Source of the DNA: an uncultured Bacteroidales bacterium
GTDB taxonomy: Bacteria > Bacteroidota > Bacteroidia > Bacteroidales > UBA932
Direction: 5' to 3'
Length of the DNA: 5,386 bases
Assembly: GCA_945983015.1 (NCBI GenBank)
Contig: CAMFSN010000095.1
Coordinates: 1 to 5,386 of the forward strand
The notes under the pieces were generated by a model. That model did no database searches. It was given only the letters and a program-made list of their open reading frames with translations, and was not told the DNA's origin. The position numbers were made by a program, and so were the translations under genes. How positions within the stretch are numbered: position 1 is the stretch's first letter; each line of letters begins with the position of its first letter. Below, piece by piece: positions 1 through 5,386 of the stretch.

Positions 1-1214
1 CACCAGTCGCGGGCATTCTCCATCCAGTGACGATAGGTGTTACGGTATTTGTCCGGAATGAATTTGATGAGTCCGTCCTCCACCTTTGCCAGGGCTGCAG
101 GGGCCAATTCTTCCATCTTCAGGAACCACTGTGCGCTGAGCTTTGGCTCGATTACGGCATCGGTGCGCTCAGAATAGCCCACAGGAGAGGTATAATCCTC
201 AATCTTTTCTATGTTTCCAGCCTCCTGAAGCATCTGTACTATCTTCTCTCGGGCTACGAACCTGTCTTCCCCTACTAAAATCTGAGCATCTTCGTTCAGA
301 CAGCCATTGTCGTCGATGATGTCGAGGATAGGGAGATTGTGACGCAGGCCTATCTCATAGTCATTAGCGTCGTGAGCCGGAGTAACCTTCAGGCAACCCG
401 TTCCGAAATCCATCTCCACATACTCGTCTTCGATGATAGGTATCTCTTTGTTGATAAGAGGAATAAGCACTTTTTTACCCCGCATCCAGTGATGCCTTTC
501 ATCCTTAGGGTTGACACAGATGGCAGCGTCTGCCATAATGGTCTCAGGACGGGTGGTGGCTACCACTATGTATTTGTCGCTAGGATGTCCCTGTTCATCG
601 GATATGAAATATCTCATATGATAGAAATGACTCTGAGTGTCCCTGTGGATAACCTCGTCGTCAGAGACTGCGGTATGCCCTACAGGATCCCAGTTCACCA
701 TTCGGACTCCCCTGTATATCCAGCCTTTCTTATAGAAATAGACAAAGGTGTTGATAACGGCTTCATTGAGCTCCGGCTCCATAGTGAAACGGGTTCTGTC
801 CCAATCGCAGGATGCACCGAGTTTTCGGAGCTGCTGCAAAATGATGCCGCCGTGTTCCTCCTTCCATTCCCAGGCATATTTAAGGAATTCTTCGCGAGTG
901 AGGTCTTCTTTCTTAATGCCCATATCCTTCAGCTTAGCGACAACCTTGTTCTCGGTGGCTATGCTGGCGTGGTCGGTACCGGGTACCCAACAGGCATTCT
1001 TCCCGTCCATTCTGGCTTTTCGGATAAGAACGTCATTCAGGGTATTGTTCAGAACGTGACCCATATGCAGGATTCCGGTCACGTTTGGTGGCGGAATCAC
1101 TATAGTATAGGGTTCCCTGTTATCAGGTTCTGAATGAAAAAACTTATATTTGAGCCAATAGGCGTACCATTTGTCCTCCACTTCGGAAGGATTATATTTC
1201 TTAGATAATTCCAT
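1..1214 (-). CDS. valS: Valyl-tRNA synthetase, N-terminal 404 residues (3' part cut by window edge)
   Basis: This enzyme charges tRNA-Val with valine in the cytoplasm and edits mischarged threonine. I translated the frame by hand from the ATG at 1214 down to base 3, and it is open throughout. Seen in order: an N-terminal start MELSKKYNPSEVEDKWYAYW; the class I HIGH signature as HMGH at residues 50-53, after PPPNVTG (41-47); WVPGTDHASIATE (76-88); VNWDP (173-177); the CP1 editing domain with TTRPET (220-225) and KVTPAHDANDYE (276-287); and the return to the catalytic core with EPKLSAQWF (356-364), ending at HWMENARDW (396-404). The last two bases (TG on the minus strand) fit the Cys that normally follows. 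The family is about 870-900 residues, so a little under half is present; the KMSKS loop, anticodon-binding domain and C-terminal coiled coil lie outside. EPKLSAQWF and the CP1 motifs favour ValRS over IleRS or LeuRS. The gene is divergent from the DUF3467 gene. Confidence 0.97.
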   Translation of the reverse strand, partial: MELSKKYNPSEVEDKWYAYWLKYKFFHSEPDNREPYTIVIPPPNVTGILHMGHVLNNTLNDVLIRKARMDGKNACWVPGTDHASIATENKVVAKLKDMGIKKEDLTREEFLKYAWEWKEEHGGIILQQLRKLGASCDWDRTRFTMEPELNEAVINTFVYFYKKGWIYRGVRMVNWDPVGHTAVSDDEVIHRDTQSHFYHMRYFISDEQGHPSDKYIVVATTRPETIMADAAICVNPKDERHHWMRGKKVLIPLINKEIPIIEDEYVEMDFGTGCLKVTPAHDANDYEIGLRHNLPILDIIDDNGCLNEDAQILVGEDRFVAREKIVQMLQEAGNIEKIEDYTSPVGYSERTDAVIEPKLSAQWFLKMEELAPAALAKVEDGLIKFIPDKYRNTYRHWMENARDW

Positions 1215-1220
1215 AGCGTA

Positions 1221-1228
1221 CAAAAATA
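1221..1228 (-). promoter_or_regulatory. Putative -7 element (TATTTTTG) for valS
   Basis: Read on the minus strand, this octamer matches the Bacteroidota primary-sigma -7 consensus TAnnTTTG. Only six bases separate it from the valS ATG, so transcription would start at or within a few bases of the start codon. At the expected -33 position (around 1248-1253) the minus strand reads roughly TTTTAC, only a partial match to TTTG. The call rests on the octamer and its position in the short divergent gap. A chance match in AT-rich DNA is possible. Confidence 0.5.
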
Positions 1229-1239
1229 CGGAATTTTAG

Positions 1240-1247
1240 TAACTTTG
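1240..1247 (+). promoter_or_regulatory. Putative -7 element (TAACTTTG) for the DUF3467-maf-RluA cluster
   Basis: This plus-strand octamer matches the Bacteroidota -7 consensus TAnnTTTG. It ends 25 bases before the ATG at 1273, which would give a leader of about 20 bases. The leader is A-rich and has no Shine-Dalgarno core, as is common in this phylum. I see no TTTG-like -33 element 19-21 bases upstream, where the sequence is about GCGTAC. It lies just beside the oppositely directed valS element, so polymerases at the two sites could interfere. Confidence 0.5.
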
Positions 1248-1272
1248 TAAAATGATTTTATAAGAAATAAGT

Positions 1273-1602
1273 ATGGAAGAGAAAGAGAAAAGTTTCAGCA
1301 TCGAATTAACGCCTGAAGTATCCGGAGGGATTTATTCTAATCTGGTTGTTCTCAGTCACTCCGCCACGGAGTTTTTCATTGATTTTGCCCAAATGGCGCC
1401 AGGCCTGCCTAAGGCTAAGGTCGGAAGCCGTATCATAATGCACCCTGAACACGCAAAAAGGCTTCTGATGGCACTAAAAGAGAATGTTAGCAACTATGAA
1501 GCCAAGTTCGGGCCTATTAATTTCACTCAGCCGAGCAGGCAGGGAGGAGCCACCATCAATCTTTCCGACTTAATGGGAGGGAACAATGGTTCAAAATCAT
1601 AG
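1273..1602 (+). CDS. DUF3467 family small protein
   Basis: A 109-residue protein that I recognise as DUF3467, a conserved bacterial family whose function I do not know. Family-like stretches are the start of the domain SIELTPEVSGGIYSNLVV (residues 9-26), HSATEFFIDF (29-38), PGLPKAKVGSRIIMHPEHAK (43-62) and the amphipathic LLMALKENVSNYEAKFG (64-80). The tail from about residue 84 is rich in Gly, Ser and Asn (SRQGGATINLSDLMGGNNGS) and looks disordered. There is no signal peptide, membrane segment or cysteine, so it should be a soluble cytoplasmic protein. The ATG is chosen because it sits directly after an A-rich leader and a -7-like element, and the domain begins within ten residues. It is first in the plus-strand cluster; its last 17 bases also encode the start of maf. 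From memory, homologues in Bacteroides and relatives often lie after rpoC, so this position next to maf may be a rearrangement. Function cannot be inferred from sequence. Confidence 0.9.
   Translation: MEEKEKSFSIELTPEVSGGIYSNLVVLSHSATEFFIDFAQMAPGLPKAKVGSRIIMHPEHAKRLLMALKENVSNYEAKFGPINFTQPSRQGGATINLSDLMGGNNGSKS
1575..1581 (+). promoter_or_regulatory. Shine-Dalgarno-like GGGAGGG before the maf start
   Basis: A purine-rich GGGAGGG lies inside the end of the DUF3467 gene, four bases before the maf ATG at 1586. It supports that start, which has no competing upstream ATG in a sensible context. Strong Shine-Dalgarno sites are uncommon in Bacteroidota, and these bases also encode Met-Gly-Gly of DUF3467, so the match may be partly coincidental. 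The spacing is at the short end for a classical site. Confidence 0.4.
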
Positions 1603-2158
1603 GCTTGTCTTAGCCAGCGGCTCGCCCAGAAGAAAAGAGCTTCTGGGCGCCTTGGATTTGGATTTCGAGATAGATTCGAAGACTGCTTTCGAGGAACTTT
1701 ACCCCGAAGATTTGCCTGTAGAGAAAGTTCCTTTGTATCTGGCCGAAGGTAAATCCCAGTTCTTTCATAGGGAATTGGCAGAGGATGAGATACTTATAAC
1801 GGCGGATACGGTGGTGATAGTGGATGGGAAGCTGCTGGGAAAACCACATTCTAAGGCAGAAGCCAGGCAGATGCTTAGAGCCTTGTCTGCCAAAAGCCAT
1901 GAAGTTCTCACTGCCGTGGTGCTCAGAAGCAGAGAGAAAAAGATAGCCTTCACTGACTCTACCAAGGTCTGTTTTGCTCCCCTATCTGAGGAGGAAATCG
2001 ATTATTATATAGAGAGATACAGTCCATTGGACAAGGCGGGAGCGTATGGAATACAGGAATGGATAGGCTTTGCTGCCATCACTTCCATAGAGGGTTCCTT
2101 TTATAATGTAATGGGACTGCCAGTTCATAGGATATATCAGGAATTGAAGAACTTTTGA
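1586..2158 (+). CDS. maf: Maf/YhdE-type nucleoside triphosphate pyrophosphatase
   Basis: A 190-residue Maf-family enzyme, full length for the family. Maf proteins hydrolyse nucleoside triphosphates, including non-canonical or modified ones, to the monophosphate and pyrophosphate with a divalent metal, and are linked to house-cleaning and cell-division arrest. Motifs seen: LASGSPRRKELL (residues 9-20, the phosphate-binding SxxRR segment), ADTVV with the expected catalytic Asp74 (73-77), GKPHSKAEARQML (85-97), LDKAGAYGIQ (148-157) and IEGSFYNVMGLPV (168-180). The LDKAGAYGIQ form, with Gln157, resembles YhdE, the dTTP/UTP pyrophosphatase type, rather than the m7GTP-preferring YceF type; this subtype call is from memory of E. 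coli YhdE. It starts inside the DUF3467 gene (17-bp overlap, different frame), and its TGA overlaps the next ATG by one base (TGATG), so all three genes are probably translated from one message. All ten Arg codons are AGA or AGG, unlike the mixed use in the other genes. Confidence 0.95.
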   Translation: MVQNHRLVLASGSPRRKELLGALDLDFEIDSKTAFEELYPEDLPVEKVPLYLAEGKSQFFHRELAEDEILITADTVVIVDGKLLGKPHSKAEARQMLRALSAKSHEVLTAVVLRSREKKIAFTDSTKVCFAPLSEEEIDYYIERYSPLDKAGAYGIQEWIGFAAITSIEGSFYNVMGLPVHRIYQELKNF

Positions 2159-3405
2159 TGAACTCTTTTGGCCGCTTCCCCTATCCTTTCAGATATGTCC
2201 CTCATCCACAGATAGTTAATGAGGCGCAGAAGCTTATCACAGAGATAAAGTCGGACCCCTTTCTTAAGTCCTTGTTTCAGGAAGGAAAGATGCTGGGCCT
2301 GATGATCTGTGAGAATGAAGAAGGGCAAAGAGTGGTTTTGAAGGCTTTTTCCGGACTGGTGAAAGGTCGAAGCCAGGTCCCTGGTTTTGTGCCACCCATT
2401 TTCGACACTACCTTGCTTCCCAGATTATGGTCTCGAGAACTTAGTTCTGAAGAATCCGCCGCTCTCCAGAACGAATTGTTTGACTCCTACATAGTCTTGA
2501 ATGCCAGAGGCGAAAGACTCTCTATCAGGGAGGTCTTCAGGCGAAAGGGTTTGGTTCCTGCCGGAGGTACGGGAGAATGTGCGGCTCCGAAGTTACTGAA
2601 TTACGCTTATCTGAATAATTTATACCCGCTTTCCTTTGGAGAATTTTGGGTAGGAGATTCTCCCCTCAGTGGTGAGGTGAGAGAGGAAGGCAGGTTCTAT
2701 CCTTCCTGCAGCGGCAAATGCGGGCCTTTGCTTGCCTTTATGCTGGAAGGCTTGGATGTGGAAGACAATCCCCTGCAGAGGGTCCCTCTGATAAAGCAGA
2801 TAGAAATCCTCTATGAGGATGAGGATATAATAGTGGTGAACAAGCCCTCGGGTATGCTTTGTGCCCCAGGTCTAACGGGTACTCCATCCCTTTTGGAAAT
2901 TCTTTCCGCACAAAAAGGGCCCTTATATTCCTGTCATAGGCTGGATATGGACACCAGCGGCCTTATCCTCTATGCTCGAAATCCTGAAAGTCAGGTGAAT
3001 ATGCAGAGGCAATTCGCGCAACGAGAGGTGGAAAAGACCTATCTGGCTCATCTGTGCAGCGGGAAAAAAGCCTGGAGGGGCAGGAAAAAGGGGACGATTG
3101 CCCTGCCTTTGGCAGCGGATTATTACGATAGGCCTAGGCAGATGGTGGATAGAGTTCACGGGAAGCCGGCAATCACGGATTATGAGATACTGGAGATATT
3201 CCCCGACCTGGAGATGGATGTCAGGTTCTTTCCAAAGACCGGAAGGACACATCAGTTAAGGGTGCACGCCGCCTCTCCTCTGGGCTTGGGGAGACCCATA
3301 AAGGGAGATGCCCTGTATGGAGCGGCTCAGGACGGGGTACTGATGCTGCACGCGGAGACATTGGCATTTAGACATCCACGTACAGGAAAATGGATGAAAA
3401 TATGA
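2158..3405 (+). CDS. Two-domain RluA-family RNA pseudouridine synthase
   Basis: A 415-residue protein. The C-terminal half is a pseudouridine synthase of the RluA/RsuA superfamily, which isomerises uridine to pseudouridine in RNA: EILYEDEDIIVVNKPSGML (residues 216-234), the catalytic HRLDMDTSG with Asp263 (260-268), EKTYLAHL near 290, and GRTHQLRVHA (362-371) followed by GDALYG. The N-terminal ~210 residues are not an S4 domain. They carry PFRYVPHP (10-17), GKMLGLM (43-49), NARGE, TGECAAPKLL (138-147), EFWVGDSP (162-169) and FYPSCSGKC (180-188). I recognise this arrangement from Bacteroides and some gammaproteobacterial RluA-like proteins. Many of those, as I recall, are near 550 residues with a long coiled-coil insert that seems to be missing here. 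The start is the ATG overlapping the maf stop; an in-frame TTG one codon earlier is less likely. The RNA target (rRNA or tRNA position) cannot be told from sequence. Confidence 0.93.
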   Translation: MNSFGRFPYPFRYVPHPQIVNEAQKLITEIKSDPFLKSLFQEGKMLGLMICENEEGQRVVLKAFSGLVKGRSQVPGFVPPIFDTTLLPRLWSRELSSEESAALQNELFDSYIVLNARGERLSIREVFRRKGLVPAGGTGECAAPKLLNYAYLNNLYPLSFGEFWVGDSPLSGEVREEGRFYPSCSGKCGPLLAFMLEGLDVEDNPLQRVPLIKQIEILYEDEDIIVVNKPSGMLCAPGLTGTPSLLEILSAQKGPLYSCHRLDMDTSGLILYARNPESQVNMQRQFAQREVEKTYLAHLCSGKKAWRGRKKGTIALPLAADYYDRPRQMVDRVHGKPAITDYEILEIFPDLEMDVRFFPKTGRTHQLRVHAASPLGLGRPIKGDALYGAAQDGVLMLHAETLAFRHPRTGKWMKI

Positions 3406-3422
3406 GTTAGGTCCAGCCAGGA

Positions 3423-3468
3423 TGGCAGAGTTTTGACGTGTACAGGGGATGCTTTGCCGCCATTTTTT
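3423..3468 (+). terminator. Weak terminator-like hairpin after the RluA-family gene
   Basis: Seventeen bases after the plus-strand stop, TGGCAGAG (3423-3430) can pair with CTTTGCCG (3452-3459) over eight positions, two of them G-U wobbles (GGCAGAG against CTTTGCC forms the core). Three bases later comes a run of six T (3463-3468). The loop of about 21 bases is large and the gap before the T run is not ideal, so this is a tentative intrinsic terminator for the plus-strand cluster. In the other direction the stem is not followed by a U run, so it would not obviously end rfbA transcripts. Confidence 0.3.
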
Positions 3469-3484
3469 GCCACTTTTAGCGCAA

Positions 3485-4363
3485 CTACTTGTCTTCTACT
3501 AATTTAAGGAGATATTGGCCGTATTGGTTAGAGGCCATCGGAAGGGCCAGCTCGCGGAGTTGTTCAGAAGTAATCCAATTCTTCGAATAGGCGATTTCCT
3601 CAGGACAGGCTATCTTCAGGGATTGTCTTTTTTCTATGGTCTCTATGTAATTCGAGGCTTCGGAAAGGGAATCGAAGGTCCCTGTATCCAGCCAGGCAAA
3701 ACCTCTGTCCAGTTTCAGGAGCTTCAGGCTCCCTCTCTCCAAAAAGGCCCTGTTCAGATCCGTAATCTCATACTCCCCTCTTTTCGAAGGTTTTATCTCT
3801 TGAGAGAGTTGGATGACGGAATTAGGATAAAAATACAGGCCCACGACCGCATAGTGGCTTTTCGGCTTCTCCGGTTTTTCTTCAATCCCCAGGCAATTCC
3901 CCTGCTGGTCGAATTCCGCTACTCCATAGCGGGATGGATTATCTACGTAATATCCGAAGATACAGGCCTTGCCCTCATCTTCCACGCAGTTTTTGGCTTG
4001 AGTAAGAAGGGAATTGAAGCCTGCTCCGTGAAAGATATTGTCTCCCAGAACCATACACACGCTGTCATCTCCTATGAAGTCCTTTCCTATCACAAAAGCC
4101 TGTGCCAAACCTTCCGGTTTAGGCTGCTGCGCATACTCGATATGAATGCCCCACTGGGAGCCATCTCCTAAGAGCCTTTGGAACATAGGCAGATCAAAAG
4201 GCGTGGAAATCAAGAGTATATCCTTAATGTCCGAGTTCATCAGCACGCTCAGCGGATAATAGACCATAGGCTTGTCGTAAACCGGCATCAACTGCTTGCT
4301 GATACCTTTTGTAATAGGATATAGGCGTGTTCCACTGCCGCCTGCGAGAATTATTCCTTTCAT
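3485..4363 (-). CDS. rfbA: Glucose-1-phosphate thymidylyltransferase (RmlA)
   Basis: A 292-residue enzyme, the usual length for the family, that makes dTDP-glucose and pyrophosphate from glucose-1-phosphate and dTTP. It catalyses the first step towards dTDP-L-rhamnose and other dTDP-deoxysugars for surface polysaccharide. Seen: the nucleotide-binding loop ILAGGSGTRLYP (residues 5-16), SKQLMPVYDKPMVYYPL (22-38), QPKPEGLAQAF (80-90), LGDN with metal-binding Asp108 (106-109), EEKPEKPKSHYAVVGLYFY (161-179), KRGEYEITDLN (194-204) and the second metal site region WLDTGTFDSL with Asp226 (224-233). It is intact, cytoplasmic and soluble. Its ATG shares one base with the rfbB TAA (TAATG), so the two are very likely co-transcribed and translationally coupled. 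It is the last gene of that operon: the next gene converges from the other strand after 79 bp. No rfbC or rfbD follows it. The family is usually feedback-inhibited by dTDP-rhamnose; nothing in the sequence adds to that. Confidence 0.97.
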   Translation of the reverse strand: MKGIILAGGSGTRLYPITKGISKQLMPVYDKPMVYYPLSVLMNSDIKDILLISTPFDLPMFQRLLGDGSQWGIHIEYAQQPKPEGLAQAFVIGKDFIGDDSVCMVLGDNIFHGAGFNSLLTQAKNCVEDEGKACIFGYYVDNPSRYGVAEFDQQGNCLGIEEKPEKPKSHYAVVGLYFYPNSVIQLSQEIKPSKRGEYEITDLNRAFLERGSLKLLKLDRGFAWLDTGTFDSLSEASNYIETIEKRQSLKIACPEEIAYSKNWITSEQLRELALPMASNQYGQYLLKLVEDK

Positions 4364-5341
4364 TATTTAAGCCAATTTTGATGTTCCAAATACCACCTTA
4401 CCGTTTTCTCCAGACCCTGTTCAAAGTCAACTTGGGCTTTCCATCCGAGCTCCCGCTGAAGTTTCGTGCTGTCTATGGCATACCTAAGGTCGTGCCCCGG
4501 CCTGTCCTGCACGAAACTTATCAAGGCCAAGTCCTCCCCTTCTTCCCTTCCCAGCAGTCTGTCACAAACAGAGATGAGCTTTCTTACCAGCTCTATGTTA
4601 GAATGCTCGTTTGAGCCTCCGATGTTATAAGTCTCCCCTACTTTTCCATTGTGGAAAATCAGATCTATGGCTTCCGCGTGGTCTTCTACATAGAGCCAAT
4701 CCCGGACGTTCTCTCCCTTTCCATATACCGGAATCTTTTCCCTCTTGACTATTCGGCTGATACATACTGGAATAAGTTTTTCCGGATACTGATAAGGGCC
4801 GTAGTTGTTCGAACAGTTGCTGACTATCACAGGCAGTCCGTAGGTTCTATAAAAGGCTCTTACGAAATGATCCGAACTGGCTTTGGAGGCACTGTAAGGA
4901 CTGCTCGGATCGTATTTGTCACTTTCGTGGAATTTATCCTCGGAATTTTCCAAAGATAAGGCTCCATATACCTCGTCAGTGGAAATGTGATAGAACAGAT
5001 GTCCTTCGAAGCCTTTAGGCTTCCAAGCCTGAAGTGAGGCCTGGAGCAGACTCAAGGTTCCGAGAACATTTGTTTTGGCAAAGACAAAAGGATCCTCTAT
5101 GGAGCGGTCCACGTGGCTTTCAGCAGCCAGATGAATGATGGAATCTATGTGATAGAGATCCAAAATGGAGCATATCTTTTCATAATCACAGATGTCGGCC
5201 TGAACAAAATGAAAGTTTGCATAAGCGAACAAATCCTCGATATTATCGGTATTCCCTGCATAGGTCAGCTTGTCCAGACATATAATGTTATAAGCCGGAT
5301 ATTTCCTGAGCATATGCCTTAGGAGATTGGAACCGATAAAG
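4363..5341 (-). CDS. rfbB: dTDP-glucose 4,6-dehydratase (RmlB), N-terminus missing at contig end
   Basis: This extended short-chain dehydrogenase/reductase uses tightly bound NAD+ to convert dTDP-glucose to dTDP-4-keto-6-deoxyglucose, the step after RfbA. Genuine sequence starts at FIGSN (codons from 5340 downwards) and gives 325 residues. The usual start, including the first half of the GGxGFIGS NAD-binding loop, is cut off; about 11 residues are missing. The single genomic base left of the first split codon (G at 5341, C on the coding strand) fits the expected Gly. Motifs, numbered from that Phe: LDKLTYAGN (22-30), AAESHVDRSI (72-81), the catalytic STDEVYG (120-126, the Thr-Asp-Glu triad), YSASK (149-153, Tyr/Lys pair), NNYGPYQYPEKLIP, and GKGENVRDWLYVEDHA. 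The gene is otherwise complete, ending in a TAA that overlaps the rfbA ATG. A longer reading frame beginning MCIRDS runs into adapter sequence and should not be used as the protein start. Confidence 0.97.
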
Positions 5342-5386
5342 CTGTCTCTTATACACATCTGACGCTGCCGACGACTCCTTACGTGT
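5342..5386. other. Illumina Nextera adapter, i5 index and start of P5 (sequencing artefact)
   Basis: The last 45 bases are synthetic. Bases 5342-5360, CTGTCTCTTATACACATCT, are the Tn5 mosaic end as used in Nextera libraries. Bases 5361-5374, GACGCTGCCGACGA, complete the reverse complement of the Read 1 transposase adapter. Bases 5375-5382, CTCCTTAC, are the reverse complement of GTAAGGAG, which I recall as Nextera index N505/S505. Bases 5383-5386, GTGT, begin the reverse complement of the P5 oligonucleotide. The parts are contiguous and in the order of a real library molecule, so a biological origin is very unlikely. The true contig ends at 5341. Confidence 0.98.

Noticed and set aside
339..1133. 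A 264-codon plus-strand open frame antisense to valS
   Set aside because: It lies wholly opposite the clear ValRS reading frame, its translation shows no family motif, and valS explains every base of the stretch.
2155..2157. TTG as the start of the RluA-family gene
   Set aside because: It is immediately followed by an in-frame ATG that forms the common TGATG stop-start overlap, so the ATG at 2158 is the simpler choice.
3406..3484. Possible small RNA or repeat in the convergent gap
   Set aside because: Apart from the weak hairpin and T run and a GGCAAA-like motif seen more than once, nothing shows a promoter, an ORF or a clear repeat unit.
3515..4171. A 218-codon plus-strand open frame antisense to rfbA
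   Set aside because: It is a shadow of the rfbA coding frame, with no recognisable domain; all RmlA motifs are on the other strand.
4327..4959. Open frames on the plus strand opposite rfbB (around 4327-4614 and 4651-4959)
   Set aside because: Both are antisense to a well-supported RmlB gene and have no recognisable motif or promoter.
5342..5360. Tn5-type mosaic end as a sign of a real transposon insertion in rfbB
   Set aside because: The flanking bases are the Nextera Read 1 adapter, an index and P5, not transposon or chromosomal DNA, so it is a library artefact.
1..5386. The window length equals that of phage phiX174, a common Illumina spike-in
   Set aside because: The content is bacterial housekeeping and sugar genes plus adapter; I see no phiX174 gene or sequence, so the length is coincidence.

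Overview
The window looks like the end of a short metagenomic or draft contig from a member of the Bacteroidota, most likely Bacteroidales. Three things point there: a valyl-tRNA synthetase N-terminus and a DUF3467 protein of the kind I know from Bacteroides relatives, a two-domain RluA-family protein typical of that group, and TAnnTTTG-type promoter elements in the one divergent intergenic gap. This placement rests on remembered family resemblance, not on a search.

Layout: bases 1-1214 (minus strand) hold the first 404 codons of valS, which runs off the left edge. A 58-bp divergent gap (1215-1272) carries a -7-like promoter element facing each way. To the right, on the plus strand, is a tightly packed cluster: a small DUF3467 protein (1273-1602), a Maf/YhdE nucleotide pyrophosphatase (1586-2158, overlapping by 17 bp) and a two-domain RluA-family pseudouridine synthase (2158-3405, overlapping by 1 bp). 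A 79-bp convergent gap (3406-3484) with a weak terminator-like hairpin separates these from a minus-strand pair, rfbB then rfbA (5341 down to 3485, overlapping by 1 bp). This pair encodes the first two steps of dTDP-sugar synthesis: RfbA makes dTDP-glucose from glucose-1-phosphate and dTTP, and RfbB converts it to dTDP-4-keto-6-deoxyglucose, a precursor of dTDP-L-rhamnose and related surface sugars.

The last 45 bases (5342-5386) are not biological. They match the Illumina Nextera transposon end, the Read 1 adapter, an 8-base i5 index and the first bases of the P5 oligonucleotide. The real insert ends at base 5341, inside rfbB about 11 codons short of its usual start. An open reading frame that starts in the adapter would give the protein a false N-terminus, MCIRDS.

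I found no mobile element, CRISPR array, tRNA, rRNA or defence locus, and no evidence of an undescribed system. The genes are ordinary housekeeping and surface-sugar genes. The points worth a second look are the adapter artefact, the overlapping gene cluster, the cysteine-containing N-terminal domain of the RluA-family protein, and the nearly leaderless promoter spacing of valS.
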